From: Chloroflexota bacterium
GTDB taxonomy: Bacteria > Chloroflexota > Limnocylindria > Limnocylindrales > CSP1-4
Length of the DNA stretch: 9,493 bases
Assembly (NCBI GenBank): GCA_021790375.1
Contig: JAJYEB010000052.1
Span: forward strand, 1-9,493
Direction of reading: 5' to 3'
The notes beneath the pieces were generated by a model. It saw nothing but the letters and a program-made list of their open reading frames with translations. It did not search any database and had not been told where the DNA came from. Positions 5,647 to 9,493 of this stretch are shown here, piece by piece (positions within the stretch are counted from its first letter, which is position 1; each line of letters begins with the position of its first letter). A program made the position numbers and the translations under genes.

Positions 5647-6825
5647 ATGGTGTCCCCCCACGAGCTGGCAGATCCCGAGCTTCGCAGGGATCGGCGCATC
5701 GTCGTGTACGGGCTGGGGCTCATCCTGCTGGTGGGTTTCCTGCTCTTCCTGCCCGATCTCGTTCCCGGGTCCGCACGGCAGGTCGTCTCCGACCTGGCGC
5801 ACGCCCGCATCGTGTCGGTGGCGCCGGTGCAGAGCGGGGCGCAGCCGACGGCGACGGTGATGGTGGTGGACGGGGCGGATGCGGGGATGCGCGTGACCGC
5901 GGTGCTGCAGGGCCCCAGCAGCCAGCTCCAGCTGCCCGACTACCGCGCCGGCGACGAAGTGGTCCTCTCGATCGACCATCAGCCCGGCGCTCCCACCACC
6001 TACACGGTGATCGACCGCTGGCGCCTGCCGCTGCTGGGCGTCCTGGCGACGGCGTTCGTGGTGGCGGCCGCGGCGATCGCGGGCTGGCGGGGGCTGCGGG
6101 CGGTCGTATCGCTCGCCCTGACCGTCGGGTTCGTCATCCGGCTCCTGATCCCGCTGCTCCTCCTCGGCTGGAACCCGGTGGTCCTCGCGGTCGTCTTCGG
6201 GATCGCCGTGACGGCCCTGAGCTTCATGCTCACCCAGGGACCATCGCGGACCACGATCGCCGCCCTGATCGGCACCAGCGCCGGTCTGCTGGTCACGGGA
6301 ATCCTCGCGCTGGCCGTGACGGCCGCCGCGCAGTTCACCTCGGCGCAGGGCTCCGACCAGGTCGTGACGCTCGGGCAGCTGGTGGGCAACCGCATCGACC
6401 TCAGCGGGCTGCTGCTGGCCGCGGTGATCTTCGGCGGGCTGGGCGTCCTCAACGACGTCGCCATGAGCCAGGCCGCCACGGTGGAGGAGATCGCCAGCGT
6501 CGACCCGACTCTGCGCGCCCGCGACCTGTTCGCGCGCGCGATGAACGTCGGGGTCGCACACCTCGCGGCCACCATCAACACGCTCGTCTTCGCCTACCTC
6601 GGGACGGCGCTCCCCCTGCTGGTGATCCTCGCCATCCAGGTCAGCTCCTTCAGCGCCGCGATCAACCAGGAGGTGATCGCGGTCGAGGTCGTGCGCACGC
6701 TGGTCGGCAGTCTCGGGATCCTCGCCGCGGTGCCGCTGACCACGGCGGTCGCCGCGTCCTGGCAGGGTCGACCGGCGGACCGGCCGGCGCCGGCGATGGC
6801 GGGAACCGGCGGTCTCGAGGGCTGA
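5647..6825 (+). CDS. YibE/F family membrane protein
   Basis: This 392-residue protein has one N-terminal membrane helix (about 18-36), an extracytoplasmic strand-rich domain (about 42-122) and a C-terminal block of about seven to eight membrane helices (about 127-370). The conserved family stretch GGLGVLNDVAMSQAATVEEI lies at 263-282, and the helix containing AHLAATINTLVFAYLG at 304-319. These features identify the YibE/F family, whose biochemical role is not settled; members occur in many Gram-positive bacteria and Chloroflexota, and a transport role is often supposed. The start at 5647 was chosen because GAGGT lies 10 nt upstream and the sequence before it does not extend the membrane protein sensibly; an in-frame ATG at 5584 precedes the -10 box. 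The C-terminal tail (371-392) is Pro/Gly-rich and probably disordered. The gene converges on the minus-strand operon, with an 88-bp gap. Confidence 0.9.
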   Translation: MVSPHELADPELRRDRRIVVYGLGLILLVGFLLFLPDLVPGSARQVVSDLAHARIVSVAPVQSGAQPTATVMVVDGADAGMRVTAVLQGPSSQLQLPDYRAGDEVVLSIDHQPGAPTTYTVIDRWRLPLLGVLATAFVVAAAAIAGWRGLRAVVSLALTVGFVIRLLIPLLLLGWNPVVLAVVFGIAVTALSFMLTQGPSRTTIAALIGTSAGLLVTGILALAVTAAAQFTSAQGSDQVVTLGQLVGNRIDLSGLLLAAVIFGGLGVLNDVAMSQAATVEEIASVDPTLRARDLFARAMNVGVAHLAATINTLVFAYLGTALPLLVILAIQVSSFSAAINQEVIAVEVVRTLVGSLGILAAVPLTTAVAASWQGRPADRPAPAMAGTGGLEG

Positions 6826-6913
6826 GCGGCCGCCCGCGTCCGTCGGGCGCGTCACGCAGTCGGCAGGGCCGCGGCCGTCGTCGGACCGGGGTGTGTCGCG
6901 GCGGTGGCCCCGC

Positions 6914-7266
6914 CTACGAGCGCGGATCGTGCCCGGTGACGACGGGGAGGTCCGAGCGTGCCCGGAGGTGGAACGCGACGCCGTACACCTCCTGCGTCTC
7001 GGGGTCCCGCCTGGGAGCGGCGGTCAGGCGCCACTCCTCGGCACCCAGGCGGATCCAGCGCGCGAGCGGCCGGCCCGGGCGAAGACCCGGTCCAGCAGTG
7101 CGAACGCCGCAGGGGGCAGTCCGACCAGGCCCTCGCGTGCCGGTGGGCCCACCGACTGCGCACCGAACCTTGCCACGAACGCGGGGTTGCCGTAGACGAC
7201 CAGGTGCCCCGGCCCACTGCAGAGGGCGGCCGGCCTGGATACGTTGCCGCGGCCCTGCTCACGCAT
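6914..7266 (-). pseudogene. PAS-like small protein, broken by a one-base frameshift
   Basis: The first part reads from an ATG at 7266 (MREQGRGNVSRPAAL...) through GHLVVYGNPAFVARFG and PPAAFALLDRVFARAG, then runs into a TGA at 7026-7024. Another minus frame continues the protein without a break as RPLARWIRLGAEEWRLTAAP, then RRDPETQEVYGVAFHLRAR, ending at TAG 6916-6914. The join falls in the GC run at about 7067-7081. Total length 353 nt is one short of 118 codons, so a single deleted base explains it. The YGNPAFVARFG start and EEWRLTAAPRRDPETQEVYGV end resemble a lone PAS sensor fold, but that family call is tentative. The ATG overlaps the end of the GH1 gene by 8 nt (ATGCGTGA), so it was the last gene of that operon. 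It may be a true pseudogene or an assembly error. Confidence 0.65.
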
Positions 7267-8560
7267 CGGCCGCAGGCTTCGGCGGGAACGCCAGCCGGCC
7301 CGTCGCCGCCACCCGGCCCAGCATGCGGGCGGACGGCCGCACCGTGCGCCGCTGCGTCGCCCGATCGACGCCGATCAGCCCGAAGGTCATCTCGTAGCCG
7401 CGGGCCCACTCGAAGTTGTCCAGCAGGCTCCAGTGCACGTAGCCCCGGAGCGGAACGCCCTCCCCGAGCAGGCGGTGCAGCGAGGCCAGGCCCCCGGCGA
7501 TGAACTCCACGCGCTCCGTATCGTCGGCGGTGGCCACGCCGTGCTCGGTCACGACGATGTCCTTGCCGGGGTACATGCGCGCGACGCGGGCGACGGTCCA
7601 CGCGATCGCCTCCGGGCGGAACTCGTACCCCATCTGCGTGGCGCGGACCCCGTCGCTCGCCACGGCCGCGGGTGCCCTGCGCGTCTCGCGTCCCACGATC
7701 CACGGGACCGCCAGCGCCTCGATGCGCGGCACCGCCAGCGCCGCGCGGACGAGGGGGGCGGCGATGGCAGGGACGTCCAGCCGGACCCGGGTGTAGGTCT
7801 GCACGCCGATGAAGTCGTCCTCGGCGCTGGCTTCCAGGAAGGCGTCCTCGTTCATGCGGCGCAGGTAGTCGATGACCGGACGGCCGCCCGCGCTGGCCTC
7901 CCATTCCTGCATCGAGTGCGTGGCCCCGGCGCGCGCGGAGGGGCGCAGTTCCTTCACGGCCGCCCGGGCACGGCGATGTGCCTCCACCAGCCCACCGATC
8001 GCCGTCCGCCAGGAGCCCACGTCCCGGGTTCCCGGGGGGAAGCCGAGCGCGCCGAGGTAGCCGCCGAACGCCACCACGCCGGGCTCGTTCACGGTGCAGT
8101 ACCAGTCGACGGCATCGCCCAGTGCCCCGACCACCTGCCGGCAGTACCGCTCGAACAGCCGCGGGGCATCCGCCGCGAGCCACCCCCCACGGTCGGCCAG
8201 CCATGCCGGCAGCGTGAAGTGGTTGAGGGTCACCATGGGGACGAGCCCGTGCGATCGCGCGGTCTCCACGACCCGCCGGTAGTGGTCGATCGCGGCCGGG
8301 TCGAAGGTGCCGTCGGAGGGCTCGACCCGCGCCCACTCCACCGAGAAGCGGTACGTGTTGAGCCCCAGGTCCGCCAGCAGCGCGATGTCCTCGGGAAAGC
8401 GGCCGTAGTGGTCGCAGGCGGTACCGCTCGGCTCCCGGCAGGGCGTGCCCGGCCGGCGCTCCCAGGCCCACCAGTCGCTGTTGGTGTTGTCCCCCTCGAC
8501 CTGGTGGGCGGCGGTCGCCGCGCCCCACAGGAAGCCTTCGGGGAAGACGAGGTCGCTCAC
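7259..8560 (-). CDS. GH1 family beta-glycosidase
   Basis: This 433-residue protein is a complete glycoside hydrolase family 1 barrel, near the usual 440-450 residues, and should hydrolyse beta-linked glucosides or related glycosides in the cytoplasm (no signal peptide). It begins with FPEGFLWGAATAAHQVEG (6-23; H19, Q20). The acid/base is E159 in TVNEPG and the nucleophile E339 in VVTEHG. Sugar-binding residues H114, N158, W377, E384 and W385 (HWSLLDNFEW) are kept. Two conserved places differ: the usual TENG is TEHG (H340), and the usual NYYT is QTYT (254-257), so specificity may be unusual. The GTG start at 8560 shares a GTGA overlap with the stop of the upstream PAP2-like gene, which signals translational coupling. 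A TATGCT box 6 nt before this start could add an internal leaderless promoter. Confidence 0.95.
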   Translation of the reverse strand: MSDLVFPEGFLWGAATAAHQVEGDNTNSDWWAWERRPGTPCREPSGTACDHYGRFPEDIALLADLGLNTYRFSVEWARVEPSDGTFDPAAIDHYRRVVETARSHGLVPMVTLNHFTLPAWLADRGGWLAADAPRLFERYCRQVVGALGDAVDWYCTVNEPGVVAFGGYLGALGFPPGTRDVGSWRTAIGGLVEAHRRARAAVKELRPSARAGATHSMQEWEASAGGRPVIDYLRRMNEDAFLEASAEDDFIGVQTYTRVRLDVPAIAAPLVRAALAVPRIEALAVPWIVGRETRRAPAAVASDGVRATQMGYEFRPEAIAWTVARVARMYPGKDIVVTEHGVATADDTERVEFIAGGLASLHRLLGEGVPLRGYVHWSLLDNFEWARGYEMTFGLIGVDRATQRRTVRPSARMLGRVAATGRLAFPPKPAADA

Positions 8561-9493
8561 GGGCTGAGCATACCGAACGATCCGGACGGCGCCCGCGAGC
8601 GGATCGCGCCGGCGAGCCGGGCCGGCCCACCGGTGACCGACCAGCAGGCGGCGGACGAGTAGGCGATCCCGCCGATCACGTCGACCAGGTAGTGATCGCC
8701 CAGGTAGATGATCGCGAACCAGGCGGCCACGGCGTAGGCGAGGACGAGCCACCGCGCGCGCCCCAGGACGCGGCGTGCCACGAGGTACGCGAGGAACGGG
8801 TACGCGGCGTGGATCGAGGGGAACGAGGCGATCTGGTCCGGGCTCAGGTTCCCGAAGGCCAGCCCGAAGACGGCGCGGCCGTCGAGCCCGGCGCTGTCGA
8901 CCAGGGTAGCGAAGGCGGCCGGCTGGAGGTAGGAGATCAGCGGGTGGCCCCCCGGCCCGGGGACGTAGCCGTGGGCCGCGGCCCACCACGGTGGAGCCAC
9001 GGGCAGCAGCAGGTACGTGATGAACGCCGCGATCGAGAGCACCACCAGCGCGGCCACGAAGTCGTAGAAGGCGGACCGGTGCCACAGCCACAGCCAGCCC
9101 GCCACTGCCAGCGGAAGCGGGACGTGCAGGACGTACAGGATCGTGGCGGCCACGGCCAGCGGGTCCAGCCCGTGCAGCGGGTGGAACGCGGCCTGGAGGA
9201 TCCCCGTGGCCAGCTGCCCTCCGAGCAGGTCGCGCTCGACGCCGATGATGCCGGCCACGTGGACCATGGCATCCAGCGTCGCCTGGTAGCCGCGGATCAG
9301 CTCGTAGGCCAGCGCGATGACCACGAACGGGATCCAGTCCCGGAACGGCAGGCGCCTGCGAAGGGCGAGCACGGTCACGAGCGCCGCCCCGATCGCGAGG
9401 ACCGCCGGCGTGAGCTCGACGCCACGTTCCAGCGCGAGGCCTGCCAGCACCGCTGCGTAGGCGACCATCGACACGAGCAGGATCCGGTCGTTG
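8557..9493 (-). CDS. PAP2 / inositolphosphotransferase-like membrane protein (5' end cut off)
   Basis: At least 311 residues are visible and the frame stays open to the window edge, so the true start may lie beyond it; a GTG at 9474 and the ATG six bases after it are possible internal starts. The protein has many hydrophobic helices and two phosphatase motifs. Counting from that GTG, these are SFPSIHAAYP (217-226; S220, H222) and YLGDHYLVDVIGG (257-269; catalytic H261, D265). The LPVAPPWW element (157-164) and SFPSIHAA form are typical of the PAP2_3 (Aur1/Ipt1-type) branch, whose members move phosphoinositol or phosphate headgroups between lipids or dephosphorylate lipid phosphates at the membrane face. 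The substrate is unknown. Its stop overlaps the GH1 start by 4 nt (GTGA), so the two are one operon. Confidence 0.88.
   Translation of the reverse strand, partial: NDRILLVSMVAYAAVLAGLALERGVELTPAVLAIGAALVTVLALRRRLPFRDWIPFVVIALAYELIRGYQATLDAMVHVAGIIGVERDLLGGQLATGILQAAFHPLHGLDPLAVAATILYVLHVPLPLAVAGWLWLWHRSAFYDFVAALVVLSIAAFITYLLLPVAPPWWAAAHGYVPGPGGHPLISYLQPAAFATLVDSAGLDGRAVFGLAFGNLSPDQIASFPSIHAAYPFLAYLVARRVLGRARWLVLAYAVAAWFAIIYLGDHYLVDVIGGIAYSSAACWSVTGGPARLAGAIRSRAPSGSFGMLSP
8567..8572 (-). promoter_or_regulatory. Possible internal -10 box before the GH1 gene
   Basis: TATGCT on the minus strand ends 6 nt before the GTG start of the glycosidase, the same spacing as other leaderless starts here. 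It lies within the 3' end of the PAP2-like gene and has no matching -35, so it could be coincidental. Confidence 0.35.

Noticed and set aside
6831..6849. A terminator between the convergent YibE/F and PAS-like genes
   Set aside because: CGCCCG and CGGGCG can form a 6-bp stem with a 7-nt loop, but there is no U-tract on either side and such hairpins are common at this GC content.
5470..6855. A 461-codon open frame on the minus strand opposite the YibE/F gene
   Set aside because: Its His/Arg/Asp/Gln-rich composition is what antisense of a GC-rich membrane protein gives; the plus frame encodes clear membrane helices and the family motif.
7060..7090. Programmed ribosomal frameshifting in the PAS-like gene
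   Set aside because: The shift direction could fit -1, but no X-XXY-YYZ slippery heptamer or clear downstream structure is present; a missing base in a GC run is simpler.
6852..8630. A 592-codon open frame on the minus strand
   Set aside because: It is a shadow of the GH1 gene in another frame: Arg/Gly/Pro-rich without domains, whereas the GH1 frame has full family motifs. Only its 3' end borders the broken PAS-like gene.

Overview
This is a GC-rich (roughly 70% by eye), densely coded bacterial chromosome segment holding eleven protein genes. Several genes have a TANNNT-like -10 box ending only 6-7 nt before an ATG or GTG start, which points to leaderless transcripts. High GC, leaderless starts and this gene mix fit Chloroflexota of the Limnocylindria type or Actinomycetota. 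That placement is inference; no rRNA or marker gene is present.

Layout. (1) 36-1715 (+) is the large subunit of an adenosylcobalamin-dependent acyl-CoA mutase with the active-site residues of isobutyryl-CoA mutase. (2) 1672-2526 (-) converges on it and overlaps its 3' end by 44 bp. It encodes a stand-alone cobalamin-binding protein with the light-sensor signature of CarH (W-x9-EH plus ExHxxG) but no DNA-binding domain, and its Rossmann domain carries a repeat insertion. (3) 2582-2917 and 2999-3490 (+) are a small unknown protein and a DinB/maleylpyruvate-isomerase-like protein. A 27-bp tandem repeat follows. (4) 4396-3678 (-) is an arsR-family regulator followed by a thioredoxin gene. A perfect 9-2-9 palindrome lies upstream and a strong terminator lies downstream. 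(5) 4515-5555 (+) is a lipoprotein polysaccharide deacetylase, divergent from arsR, with a second palindrome between its -35 and -10. (6) 5647-6825 (+) is a YibE/F membrane protein. (7) 9493-6914 (-) is an apparent operon: a PAP2/inositolphosphotransferase-like membrane protein (cut by the window edge), a GH1 beta-glycosidase, and a small PAS-like gene broken by a one-base frameshift.

How they may work together. The first block pairs a B12 enzyme with a B12-based, possibly light-sensing, protein. The arsR-trx pair looks like a small self-regulated stress or redox unit. The deacetylase, PAP2 protein and glycosidase all suggest envelope polymer, lipid or glycoside metabolism. No rRNA, tRNA, CRISPR array, transposase or phage gene was seen, and no stretch over 300 bases lacks a gene.
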